A stretch of DNA of 64,000 nucleotides from Thermococcus celericrescens (GTDB lineage Archaea; Methanobacteriota_B; Thermococci; Thermococcales; Thermococcaceae). Positions 25,321-33,121 of this stretch are shown one piece after another; position 1 is the first letter of the stretch, and each line of letters opens with the position of its first letter. The translations under genes were made by a program, and so were the position numbers. A model generated the notes under the pieces. It was not told the origin of the DNA. It saw only the letters and a program-made list of their open reading frames with translations, and did no database searches. The stretch lies in assembly GCF_001484195.1 (NCBI RefSeq), contig NZ_LLYW01000023.1, forward strand, positions 17,206-81,205, written 5' to 3'.

Positions 25321-25441
25321 TTTCACCACCGCCCCACTTTTGTTTCCCGCGGTATTTAAAGATTGTCAAAACTCAAGGTTAAGCTTTACGTTGGATATTT
25401 TGTCCAGAAGGCTTTATAACGTCCCCACGAGAGGATAGAGC

Positions 25442-26098
25442 ATGCTCAAGTTTCTCCACGATGCCCACACCCACACCGCCTACTCAGACGGCACGGGATC
25501 AATAGCCGACAGCGTGGCCGCGGCGGAGGCGAGGGGGCTGGCGCTGCTCGGGATAACCGACCATAGCCACCACTTCGAACCCGGAACCCTCGGCCGCTAC
25601 ATCAGGGAGGTCAGGTACTGGGGCGAGGACGCGGAGCTGACGATTCTGGCCGGAGTGGAGGGCAACATAACTGCAGGGGGCGTCGATGTCCCGGGCTTCA
25701 TGGCGGAGAAGCTTGACTACGTGATAGCGAGCGTCCACGAGTGGCTCGAGAGGCCGGAGGAATACGTGGAACTGGTGAAACTCGCCCTCGAAGACGACAA
25801 CGTTGACATCATCGGCCATTTCGGAGCCAGCTTCCCCTACATCGGCTTCCCGTCCGCCGACGAGCTGGAGGAAATACTCGATCTGGCGGAGGCGAGGGGC
25901 AAGGCCTTTGAGATAAGCTCCCGCTACCGAGTACCGGACATCGACTTCATCCGTGAATGCATAAGGCGCGGGATAAAGCTCACCTTCGCGAGCGATGCCC
26001 ACTCTCCGGGGGAGGTGGGCGGCGTTTCCTGGAGCGAGAGGATATTCGAGAAGGCGGGCGGGGCGAGGGAAGACCTGCTGTTCGGAGAGTTCCTGTGA
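25442..26098 (+). CDS. PHP-domain phosphoesterase
   Basis: A 218-aa PHP protein with the metal-site motifs of polymerase and histidinol phosphatase domains: HDAHTHTAYSDGT, ITDHSHHF, GVEGNIT, IGHFGASFP and FASDAHSPGEVG. Likely a metal-dependent phosphoesterase (histidinol-phosphatase-like or a DNA/nucleotide phosphatase); substrate unknown. A TATA-like GGCTTTATAACG lies about 30 bp upstream. It is followed by more than 1 kb without a protein gene. Confidence 0.82.
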   Translation: MLKFLHDAHTHTAYSDGTGSIADSVAAAEARGLALLGITDHSHHFEPGTLGRYIREVRYWGEDAELTILAGVEGNITAGGVDVPGFMAEKLDYVIASVHEWLERPEEYVELVKLALEDDNVDIIGHFGASFPYIGFPSADELEEILDLAEARGKAFEISSRYRVPDIDFIRECIRRGIKLTFASDAHSPGEVGGVSWSERIFEKAGGAREDLLFGEFL

Positions 26099-26162
26099 GA
26101 CGTCGCCTTTTGGACTGGATTTCCTGCCTGTGACACCGGCAACCTGAGAAAGCGAGACGAAG

Positions 26163-26309
26163 CCGTTGGTTCTCTGGGAGTCTTATTGTCTGGGGGGACG
26201 TCCCGTCCCCCACACCCCCTCAAGATCCACCCAACTCTAGGAAGTATTGCAACGGCTGCCGGTGAGCGTCTCGCTGTTCCTTTCAATTCTCTTGGAGTCT
26301 TATTACAAC
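26163..26309 (+). CRISPR. Degenerate CRISPR repeats (vestigial array)
   Basis: The 30-mer at 26280-26309 (core TCAATTCTCTTGGAGTCTTA, ending TTACAAC) closely matches the Thermococcus CRISPR repeat as I recall it (core TCAATTCTCTTAGAGTCTTA, ending TTGCAAC). Two worse copies precede it at about 26163-26190 (TTCTCTGGGAGTCTTATTG) and 26224-26253 (AACTCTAGGAAGTATTGCAAC). The intervals of 26-33 bases are shorter than normal spacers. No cas gene is nearby. Best read as the decayed end of an array. Confidence 0.45.
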
Positions 26310-26337
26310 ACATGGGAATTTTCCCAGTTTCGCCCAC

Positions 26338-26744
26338 TGACCTCCTCCCGGCCGTGAGGGGCGAGGGTTCGGCTTACCCCTCGCCAGTGGCGGGAAGGTT
26401 TTCGGGCACTCATTCACCTACTCCCGTCGCCGGTTTCAGCTCAGCCCGAGGGGACGGTCTTGCCCCCGTTACCCCTACCACCAGAGCGGATTGGGGTTAT
26501 CACTCAAAGGCCACTCATCAGGTTTCAAACCGCTCAAAGGCGGTTCTTGAAAGGACGCCTTACGGCGTCTTCCTCCCAATGGCGGGAGGACACGTGAAAC
26601 CCCTCGTCCCATTAGATTGTTTTCGAGTGGCCCCTCCGAGGCCTTACTACACCTTGAAGTTTAAAGGGGTTTCGACTGTTGGAATGCTGGATTACCGATT
26701 ACTGCACCCCCGCTCTAAAAGGCGAGACTTTCAGAAGAAAAAAG
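26338..26744 (-). mobile_element. tnpB-less element A with omegaRNA-like region (MITE-type)
   Basis: The left end, minus strand, follows TAM-like TTTAC and begins CTTTTTTCTTCTGAAAGTCTCGCC; the right end finishes GGGAGGAGGTCA. Inside are three hairpins (TCCTCCC/GGGAGGA at 26571-26590; GACGCC/GGCGTC at 26554-26569; AACCGC/GCGGTT at 26528-26545), then a region homologous to the tnpB 3' end and right end (GGGGTTAT, GTAGGGGTAA, GGGCTGA). There is no open reading frame of a nuclease. At 407 bp it is near-identical in plan to the elements at 40651 and 43477. The host flank after the right end begins GTGGGCGAAACTGGG. Confidence 0.75.
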
Positions 26745-26796
26745 GTAAAGCTTTGAGGAGCTTCCAATATTTAAGTCTTTCTGGAAATCCCTGCTA

Positions 26797-26890
26797 GGGG
26801 AACCGCGGCAGGCGTTCAATTCTGGCAGTCCGAGGAGTCCCCGGAGCCATTGGATGGGCGGAACGGCCGCAATCCTCGGGCAAACAAAGA
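26797..26890 (+). ncRNA. Candidate structured RNA in gene-free region
   Basis: A TATA-like AATATTTAAG at 26766-26775 is followed about 25 bases later by a GC-rich block. It folds as a bulged stem: GCGGC-AGG-CGTTC pairs with GAACGGCCGC, and above it TGGC-AG-TCCG pairs with CGGAGCCA. No coding frame fits. The bulged hairpin is reminiscent of H/ACA RNAs, but no ACA directly follows the lower stem, so no family is assigned. The remainder to 27172 shows nothing recognisable. Confidence 0.4.
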
Positions 26891-27172
26891 TGTGCACGGG
26901 ATTTCCCCTGGCTTCAAAGGGCTTGGAATTTAAAATGGGCAAACAAACCATCCTCAAATCAGAAAAGACTGGATTATGGTGGAGATACGCATGTTCCCGC
27001 CCCCGCGCTGCCCGCATTCCAATTTCCGAAAAAATTTCGTTATAATACCGTTGGATAATGGTAACATGTGGGTACAGTTCTTGGCCCCAAACAATCGCCT
27101 TCCAGGGGATGGAGAAAAGGACTTTTCGAAATTCCAGCAGTTATGGCGGAGAAAACTTAGAACAGCGAAACC

Positions 27173-27733
27173 TCAACGTGATAGGACCTCAAATCCCAGC
27201 TCCCTCAGCTTCCAGATTATCTCAAGCGGGAATCCGACGACGTTGTAGTAGTCCCCGCGGATCCACTCGACGAAGAGGCCCGCCTTCCCCTGTATGCCGT
27301 AGGCCCCCGCCTTGTCCATCGGCTCGCCGGTGTCGATGTACGCCCCGATGATATCGTCGTCCAGCTCGCGGAACTTGACCTCCGTGACGGCAACCCCCGA
27401 AATCTCCCGGCCCTCGTGGATTATACAGTAGCCCGTCGTGACCCTGTGGACCCTCCCGCTGAGGAGCCGGAGCATTTCGAAGGCCTCCTCCCTGCTCCCC
27501 GGTTTGCCGAGGATGTGGCCGTCTATGCTGACGACGGTGTCGGCACCGATAACGGTTCCGCTAACGCGGCCGTGCACCTCCCTGGCTTTCCTCCTCGCCA
27601 GCTCGAGCGCGTACTCGGCGGGGTTTTCTATGCTGCACTCCTCGCTCGCATTGCTCGGAATAACCTCGAACTCCCGTATGAACCTGGCGAGTATCTCCCG
27701 CCGCCTCGGTGAAGCAGATGCCAGAACCAGCAT
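27173..27733 (-). CDS. maf: Maf-type nucleoside triphosphate pyrophosphatase
   Basis: A 186-aa Maf/HAM1-superfamily protein: LASASPRRREILARF at the N-terminus, SNASEE, GADTVVSIDGHILGKPGSREEA and DKAGAYGIQGKAG, all hallmark Maf motifs. These enzymes hydrolyse non-canonical or excess NTPs (dTTP, UTP, modified bases) to the monophosphate. A TATA-like TTTTTTAAC about 25 bp before the ATG and no ribosome binding site suggest a leaderless transcript. Confidence 0.9.
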   Translation of the reverse strand: MLVLASASPRRREILARFIREFEVIPSNASEECSIENPAEYALELARRKAREVHGRVSGTVIGADTVVSIDGHILGKPGSREEAFEMLRLLSGRVHRVTTGYCIIHEGREISGVAVTEVKFRELDDDIIGAYIDTGEPMDKAGAYGIQGKAGLFVEWIRGDYYNVVGFPLEIIWKLRELGFEVLSR

Positions 27734-27853
27734 GGTATTCCCTTCCGGAAAGGGTTAAAAAATCTTGCGAGACGGAGGAAGAAAGGCCACCGGTTCACTC
27801 CATCCCCTCAACCTTTCTCTCCAGCGCCTTTATCTCGCCCCCAGGTGGAAATC

Positions 27854-28087
27854 TCAGCCATCGGCGGCATTCCCCTGGCCTTTTAGGGATTCCAGCTCCG
27901 TCCTCAGGGATTCGAGCTTCTCGTTGAACTCCCTCCTCATCTCCCCCATCTTCCAGACGACGGTGCCAAAGGCGATGACGAGGAGACCAAGCCCCAGGGC
28001 ACGGCCCTCGGTTATCAGAATACCCGCCAGCCCAAGGGCGCTCAAAACGGCACCGAGCGTTTCAAGGGGGTCGTACCTCTCTCCCAC
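27854..28087 (-). CDS. Small membrane protein with C-terminal coiled coil
   Basis: A 77-aa protein: two short hydrophobic helices (about residues 11-45) followed by a charged coiled coil (MGEMRREFNEKLESLRTELESL). Begins at GTG after GGTGGTAAGCA. Function unknown. Just past its stop another frame reads EIKALERKVEGME*, also coiled-coil-like, so the C-terminus may once have been longer. About 45 bp downstream of the PINA-type gene. Confidence 0.6.
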   Translation of the reverse strand: MGERYDPLETLGAVLSALGLAGILITEGRALGLGLLVIAFGTVVWKMGEMRREFNEKLESLRTELESLKGQGNAADG

Positions 28088-28133
28088 TGCTTACCACCAT
28101 GGAAAAGAAGAAAGCAAACTATAAAAAGTTTGC

Positions 28134-29942
28134 TCAAGCGGTCGCCCAGATGGGTATCCCTGCCTCAAGGAGCCTCTTGAGTTCCTTACCTATGGGCGTG
28201 CTCTTGCTGACCTTCACGAGCCCTTTCTTGCTCGGTGTGGCCGTGAAGACGTACTGCTCGCCGCCGTAGAACTTGAGCGGCCTCTTCGCGTAGTCCGGCG
28301 AGACGCGGAGGACTATGGTTTTCTTCTTCTCCTCGATCTCCACGGGGAGTTTCTCCTTGGGCTTGGCTTCCTCGCGCTCGGTGAAGCTCTTGACGTCGAT
28401 GCTTATCCCTATCCTCTTCTCCAGCTCGGTGATTCTCTTGCCCTTCTTTCCGATTATCGCGGGGATGTCGAACTCGTCCGCGTAGATCACCGCCTTGTGG
28501 GGACTGACTATCTCGACCTCCGCATAGACATCGGGCAGGAACTTCTTTATCTCCTGCTTGAGCCTCTTCTCCGCGAGTTTTAGTGCGGGCGCCTTCTCCT
28601 CCTTCTTCACCGGGACGACGCTTATCTCCTCGCCGTAGGTGTATATCTCGTACTCGAGCTCGCCGGTCTCAAAGTCGCGGACTTCGATGACGGGCCTGGC
28701 GAGGTCCTCCTCCCTCATGCCGCTCGGCACCTTGACGAGGTACTCCAGCGTGAGAACCTTCGCGACCCTCCCTGCCTTGATGAAGAGGACTGTGTCAACT
28801 ATCTGGGGAATCATTCCCAGCTCGACCCTTCCGATGAACCTCTGGACAGCGTCTATCGGCTTCGTTGCGTGGACGACACCGACCATCCCGACGCCGGCGA
28901 GCCTGAGGTCGGCGTAGATCTTAAAGTCGCTCGTCTTCCTCATCTCGTCGAATATCGTGTAGTCCGGCCTGACGAGGAGCAGTATATCGCCGGTCAGCTC
29001 CATCCTGCCGCTCAGGGCCGTATACTGGGTGATTTCCTCGCCCACCTGAAGATCGCGGGGCTTTTCCATGGTCTTCACTATCTTACCCATGCCCGCGTAC
29101 CATTCCGCCAGGGCCTGGGCAAAGGTCGTCTTGCCCTCACCCGGCGCTCCCGCTATGAGTATGCCCTCCGCCTTGTCCGCCAGCCTCTCCAGGAGCTTTT
29201 CACTGAGCTCGTACTCCTCGATGTTCAGCTTCCTGACGGGTCTAACTGCCGTTATCTCTATCCTGTCCGCAAAGGGCGGCTTGGCGATGACTATCCTGTA
29301 GTTGCGGAGCTGGACGACGGTGGCGCCCGGCTCGTCGAGCTCTATGAAGCTCTCGGGGTCGCGCCTAGCCCTCTCCACTATGTCGTCCGCTATCTCCTCA
29401 AGCTCCCTATCGCTCAGAACCTCATCGCGGACGGGCACGAGCCTCCATTCGCCGGGCCGACCCTTCTTTGCGAACGGCCTCATGCCGCCCTTGAGGTGAA
29501 CGCTCATTGTGGTCTCATCGAAGAAGTCCTCGAGGCGGTGCTGTACCTCCTTCTTCGCGGTCAGATAGACCACGTCTATGCCCTTGGCGATGGCCACGTC
29601 CCTCTGAACCCTATCGCCCGTGATGAGCGTCGCTCCGAGGGCCTGTGCGGCCTCACGAACCATGCTGTCTATCTCGCCGGACTTCGCCCTCCGTATCTGC
29701 CAGAGCTCGGGCCTCTCGCCGTAGAACTCGAGGAGGATTCTGTCACTGTCCGCCATCTCGCGGAGCTTTTTGAGCTCTTCGAGGCCCACGTGGCCTATGG
29801 CCTTTCCCTCGTTTGCCTGGTGCTCTATCTCGGCGATGACGGCTTCGGGAACCACAACCTTGACCTTCTCGCCAAACGACGAAAGGAACTGCGTGAGCCT
29901 GCCATCGACGATAACGCTCGTATCTGCAACGAATACTTTCAT
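28134..29942 (-). CDS. PINA-type ATPase: PIN domain, hexameric ATPase, KH domain
   Basis: About 602 aa in three parts: an N-terminal PIN-like domain (KVFVADTSVIVDGRL; later ATLITGDRVQRDVA), a PilT/VirB11-like ATPase with Walker A GAPGEGKTTFAQALA near residue 270 and LVRPDYTIFDEMRK, and a C-terminal KH/R3H-like domain (IPAIIGKKGKRITELEKRIG). This is the architecture of archaeal PINA, which in Sulfolobus is a Holliday-junction branch migration ATPase. Older annotations call it a PilT family ATPase. ATG preferred over a GTG three codons earlier because GGGGTGGGAGAG lies before it. Divergent from minD. Confidence 0.88.
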   Translation of the reverse strand: MKVFVADTSVIVDGRLTQFLSSFGEKVKVVVPEAVIAEIEHQANEGKAIGHVGLEELKKLREMADSDRILLEFYGERPELWQIRRAKSGEIDSMVREAAQALGATLITGDRVQRDVAIAKGIDVVYLTAKKEVQHRLEDFFDETTMSVHLKGGMRPFAKKGRPGEWRLVPVRDEVLSDRELEEIADDIVERARRDPESFIELDEPGATVVQLRNYRIVIAKPPFADRIEITAVRPVRKLNIEEYELSEKLLERLADKAEGILIAGAPGEGKTTFAQALAEWYAGMGKIVKTMEKPRDLQVGEEITQYTALSGRMELTGDILLLVRPDYTIFDEMRKTSDFKIYADLRLAGVGMVGVVHATKPIDAVQRFIGRVELGMIPQIVDTVLFIKAGRVAKVLTLEYLVKVPSGMREEDLARPVIEVRDFETGELEYEIYTYGEEISVVPVKKEEKAPALKLAEKRLKQEIKKFLPDVYAEVEIVSPHKAVIYADEFDIPAIIGKKGKRITELEKRIGISIDVKSFTEREEAKPKEKLPVEIEEKKKTIVLRVSPDYAKRPLKFYGGEQYVFTATPSKKGLVKVSKSTPIGKELKRLLEAGIPIWATA

Positions 29943-30024
29943 CTCTCCCACCCCTTTTCTCTCTCAACGTCCTCTGCGGCTAAAGGTTCATAAAGGTTTA
30001 GCCGAAAATAGGATGGGTGGGACG

Positions 30025-30762
30025 ATGGGAAGGCTTATCTCAATAGCCTCCGGCAAGGGGGGCACCGGAAAAACCACCACGACCGCGAATCTCTCCATAG
30101 CACTTGGTAAAATGGGATACAAGGTCTGTGCAGTTGATGCGGATTTAACCATGGCCAATCTAAGCCTGGTTATGGGAATAGATGACGCTTACACGACGAT
30201 CCATGACGTCCTCTCCGGCAGGACGGATATAAACAACGCCATATACGCCACGACCTACGAGAACGTCCACGTTATTCCCGCCTCTATAGACTGGGAGCAC
30301 GTCATCCGGGCGGACCCAAGGAAGCTTCCCGAAACCATAAAACCCCTCAAAAAGAGTTTTGACTTCGTGATAATCGACTCCCCCGCGGGGCTCCAGATGG
30401 ACGCCATGAACGCCATGATGAGCGGGGAGGAGGTTCTGCTCGTCACGAACCCCGAGATATCCTGCATCACGGACACGATGAAGGTGGGGATGGTTCTTAA
30501 AAAAGCCGGCCTCGTGGTTCTGGGCTTCGTGCTCAACCGCTACGGCAGGAGCGATAACGACATCCCGCCCGACGTAGCGGAGGAGGTCATGGAGATTCCC
30601 CTGCTGGCGGTTATCCCGGAGGACCCACCGGTAAGGGAGGCGACGCTTGAGGGCATTCCCGTCGTCGAGTACAGGCCGAACTCTGCCGGTGCCCGGGCAT
30701 TCATGGAGCTGGCGGAGAGGATAACCAGGATAGCCGGTCTCAAGGCAAAAGTGATGGTGTGA
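30025..30762 (+). CDS. minD: MinD/ParA-family ATPase
   Basis: 245 aa. Deviant Walker A SGKGGTGKTTTTANLS at the N-terminus, VDADLTMANLSLVMG and IDSPAGLQMDAMNAMMSG. Archaeal MinD homologues are many; roles include positioning of surface and chemosensory machinery rather than septum placement. The ATG of MGRLISIASGKGG is preferred over one four codons earlier because GGGTGGGAC then serves as ribosome binding site. Separated by 44 bp from the glyoxylate reductase gene, which has its own ribosome binding site. Confidence 0.88.
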   Translation: MGRLISIASGKGGTGKTTTTANLSIALGKMGYKVCAVDADLTMANLSLVMGIDDAYTTIHDVLSGRTDINNAIYATTYENVHVIPASIDWEHVIRADPRKLPETIKPLKKSFDFVIIDSPAGLQMDAMNAMMSGEEVLLVTNPEISCITDTMKVGMVLKKAGLVVLGFVLNRYGRSDNDIPPDVAEEVMEIPLLAVIPEDPPVREATLEGIPVVEYRPNSAGARAFMELAERITRIAGLKAKVMV

Positions 30763-30806
30763 TTGTTCCCTTTCAAACTCGCTGAATTCCATGCGGAGGT
30801 GAGATT

Positions 30807-31811
30807 GTGGGGCCGAAGGTCTTCATCACCCGTGCAATTCCCGAAAACGGCATCGAACTCCTGAGGGAGCACTTTGAGGTCGAGGTCTGGGAGGACGAGC
30901 ACGAGATTCCGAGGGAAGTCCTGCTCGAGAAGGTTCGCGACGTTGATGCACTCGTTACCATGCTGAGCGAGAGGATGGACGCTGAAGTCTTTGACAGCGC
31001 CCCCAGGTTGAGGATAGTGGCGAACTACGCGGTCGGCTACGACAACATAGACGTTGAGGAGGCAACGAGGCGCGGGATATACGTCACCAATACCCCCGAC
31101 GTCCTCACCAACGCCACCGCTGACTTCGCCTGGACGCTTCTGCTCGCCGCCGCAAGGAGGCTCATAGAGGCGGATGGGTTCATCCGCTCAGGCGAATGGA
31201 AAAAGCGCGGTATAGCCTGGCACCCGAGGATGCTGCTGGGCCACGACGTTTACGGAAAGACCATCGGCATAGTCGGCTTCGGGAGAATCGGCCAGGCGAT
31301 AGCAAGGCGCGCCGGGGGCTTCGGGATGAGGATACTCTACAGCTCAAGAGCGAGGAAGCCCGAGGCCGAGAGGGAACTCAACGCGGAGTTCAGGCCCCTC
31401 GACGAGCTCCTGCGCGAGAGCGACTTCGTGGTTCTGGCCGTCCCGCTGACGAAGGAGACCCACTGCATGATAGGCGAACGGGAGCTTAAGCTCATGAAGC
31501 CCACCGCGATACTCGTAAACATAGCGAGGGGCAAGGTCGTCGACACGGAGGCGCTCGTAAAGGCGCTCAAGGAGGGCTGGATAGCCGGTGCAGGCTTGGA
31601 CGTCTACGAGGAGGAGCCGTACTACCACGAGGAGCTCTTCAACCTCGACAACGTGGTTCTGGCCCCCCACATAGGTAGCGCCACCCATGGTGCCAGAGAA
31701 GGAATGGCCGAGCTCGTGGCCAGGAACCTCATAGCCTTCAAAAACGGTGAGGTTCCGCCGACGCTCGTTAATGGAGGAGTGGTGAAAATTAGAAAGCCCG
31801 GATTCGAGTAG
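30807..31811 (+). CDS. gyaR: Glyoxylate/hydroxypyruvate reductase (D-2-hydroxyacid dehydrogenase)
   Basis: 334 aa. NAD(P)H-dependent reduction of glyoxylate to glycolate. The Rossmann motif [16 protein letters not shown], the arginine region [13 protein letters not shown] and the catalytic His in [19 protein letters not shown] match the characterised Thermococcus glyoxylate reductase closely, as do length and the [17 protein letters not shown] segment. Starts at GTG after a strong GGAGGTGAGATT. The 3' end holds an inverted repeat (AGCCCGG/CCGGGCT) around the stop, followed by a probable C/D sRNA. Confidence 0.93.
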   Translation: MGPKVFITRAIPENGIELLREHFEVEVWEDEHEIPREVLLEKVRDVDALVTMLSERMDAEVFDSAPRLRIVANYAVGYDNIDVEEATRRGIYVTNTPDVLTNATADFAWTLLLAAARRLIEADGFIRSGEWKKRGIAWHPRMLLGHDVYGKTIGIVGFGRIGQAIARRAGGFGMRILYSSRARKPEAERELNAEFRPLDELLRESDFVVLAVPLTKETHCMIGERELKLMKPTAILVNIARGKVVDTEALVKALKEGWIAGAGLDVYEEEPYYHEELFNLDNVVLAPHIGSATHGAREGMAELVARNLIAFKNGEVPPTLVNGGVVKIRKPGFE

Positions 31812-31843
31812 TTCCCGGGCTTCCCCTGGTTTTTGGCCCTGCG

Positions 31844-31891
31844 ATGATGATGCTTAACCGGCTGATGGTGATGAACTGGACCCGTGCCCGA
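31844..31891 (+). ncRNA. Probable C/D box sRNA (2'-O-methylation guide)
   Basis: In the 83-bp gap between convergent genes: box C ATGATGA, an 11-nt guide (TGCTTAACCGG), box D' CTGA, box C' GTGATGA, a 13-nt guide (ACTGGACCCGTGC) and a D box CCGA in place of CTGA. Box spacing is that of archaeal C/D sRNAs, which are about 50-60 nt. The flanking stem is short (GC/GC) and box D is non-consensus, which lowers the score. The targets were not identified. Confidence 0.55.
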
Positions 31892-31894
31892 GCC

Positions 31895-33121
31895 TCACTC
31901 CAGCGGCTCCCTCCCGTAGCGCAGGAAGCTCAGGAACCGTTCATCCTCTCCCACCAGCGCGCTCAGCACCGCGCTCACGTATGCGTCGAACTCCTGCTTT
32001 TTGATGACAACGGAATGGTGGGCGTACTCCAAGGGGATGACGTATTCATCCTCCGCGACGGAGAGCATCATCGAGAGTGTTTCAAGGGCATCCCGCTCGC
32101 TCTCACCGGGTACCTCCAGAAGGTATATGACGCCGCCGTCCACGAAGCGGACGTAGAAAGGCTGCACCTTTACTCTGTAGCCGTCTTTGGTCTTGTCGAG
32201 GAGCCTCATGAGGTTCCCAAAGTGCCCCATATCCATAAGTTTCTCCACGACATCCGGGAACTTCCTCTTCTCCTCCCGTGAGTACCTGAACGGTACGTAG
32301 CCCGCCTCCTTTGAAATCATGTCTAGGACAGGGACGTCGAGCATTGGGGTGCCCGGCCATACCTGCCTCACTATGTCGTCGCGGTAGAAGGTTTTGGCTA
32401 TCGCGGCGGTTCTGGCGGCGAGGAGCCTGTCGAGGGCGTGGAGGAACTCAAGGTATTCCAGGAGGATTATCACGTCCTCATAATCGTCCTGCCAGCGGGT
32501 TATCTTGGCCTCCTCGACGCCCCTTTCCTTGAGCAGCGTGAAGATTCCCTTCCTGCCATCCCCCCTCGCAACGAGGGTCGGAGCGTTTATGATGCCGTCC
32601 CTCTCAAGCGTCTCCAGCCAGGACTCCCATTTCTCGTCCAAGAGCTTTAGAAAGCCATCCGCCAGGGCAACCAGCTCGTCGCTGTGCCTCTTGAACATTT
32701 TATCCGTGTTGCTCCCGATATAGCTGGGGGGACGAATTATCGAGCCGCTTATCGTGCCGTCCATCAGCACCAGCTCGGCCCCCATCTCCGATGCCATGGC
32801 CCCTATGCGCTTCTCGAGGAGCTCCATGTGAATCCTTATCCTCTCGTCGACGTGCTTGTACGGCGACACGAAGCCGACTTCGCTCCAGTGGTACAGGTTC
32901 TCCCCGATGGCGACCGAGGCGACGCCGTAGATTATCGCCCCGCTGAGGCGCTTCATCATTCTGCTGCCGTCAACGGCGTAAACGCTGGCCCTTTTGGGCT
33001 CGGGGAAGGGCAGCCACTGATAGCTCTTCGATATCTCCCGGGTGAGTTCTTCCATGAGCTCCAGCTGGTTCTTCAGGTAGTCCCTCATCGCCCTTACGTG
33101 GGCGTCGCTAATACGCTCCAA
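31895..33121 (-). CDS. nurA: NurA 5'-3' nuclease
   Basis: 408 aa. The nuclease working with the HerA translocase and Mre11-Rad50 to resect double-strand breaks. NurA's RNase-H-like core is visible as VYAVDGSRMMKRLSG (first catalytic Asp), LVLMDGTISG and the C-terminal YVRFVDGGVIYLLEVPG. Starts at TTG overlapping the rad50 end, with GGAGGTGG before it; an ATG 11 codons later is the alternative. Last gene of the herA-mre11-rad50-nurA operon. Confidence 0.92.
   Translation of the reverse strand: MERISDAHVRAMRDYLKNQLELMEELTREISKSYQWLPFPEPKRASVYAVDGSRMMKRLSGAIIYGVASVAIGENLYHWSEVGFVSPYKHVDERIRIHMELLEKRIGAMASEMGAELVLMDGTISGSIIRPPSYIGSNTDKMFKRHSDELVALADGFLKLLDEKWESWLETLERDGIINAPTLVARGDGRKGIFTLLKERGVEEAKITRWQDDYEDVIILLEYLEFLHALDRLLAARTAAIAKTFYRDDIVRQVWPGTPMLDVPVLDMISKEAGYVPFRYSREEKRKFPDVVEKLMDMGHFGNLMRLLDKTKDGYRVKVQPFYVRFVDGGVIYLLEVPGESERDALETLSMMLSVAEDEYVIPLEYAHHSVVIKKQEFDAYVSAVLSALVGEDERFLSFLRYGREPLE

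Noticed and set aside
26341..26797. 203-codon plus-strand frame across element A
   Set aside because: It runs antisense through the hairpins of a mobile element, with no family match and no ribosome binding site; a similar frame is broken in element B.
27780..27853. Separate gene or read-through extension EIKALERKVEGME after the 27854-28087 gene
   Set aside because: Coiled-coil-like, but too short, in another frame and without a start; noted under the neighbouring gene only.
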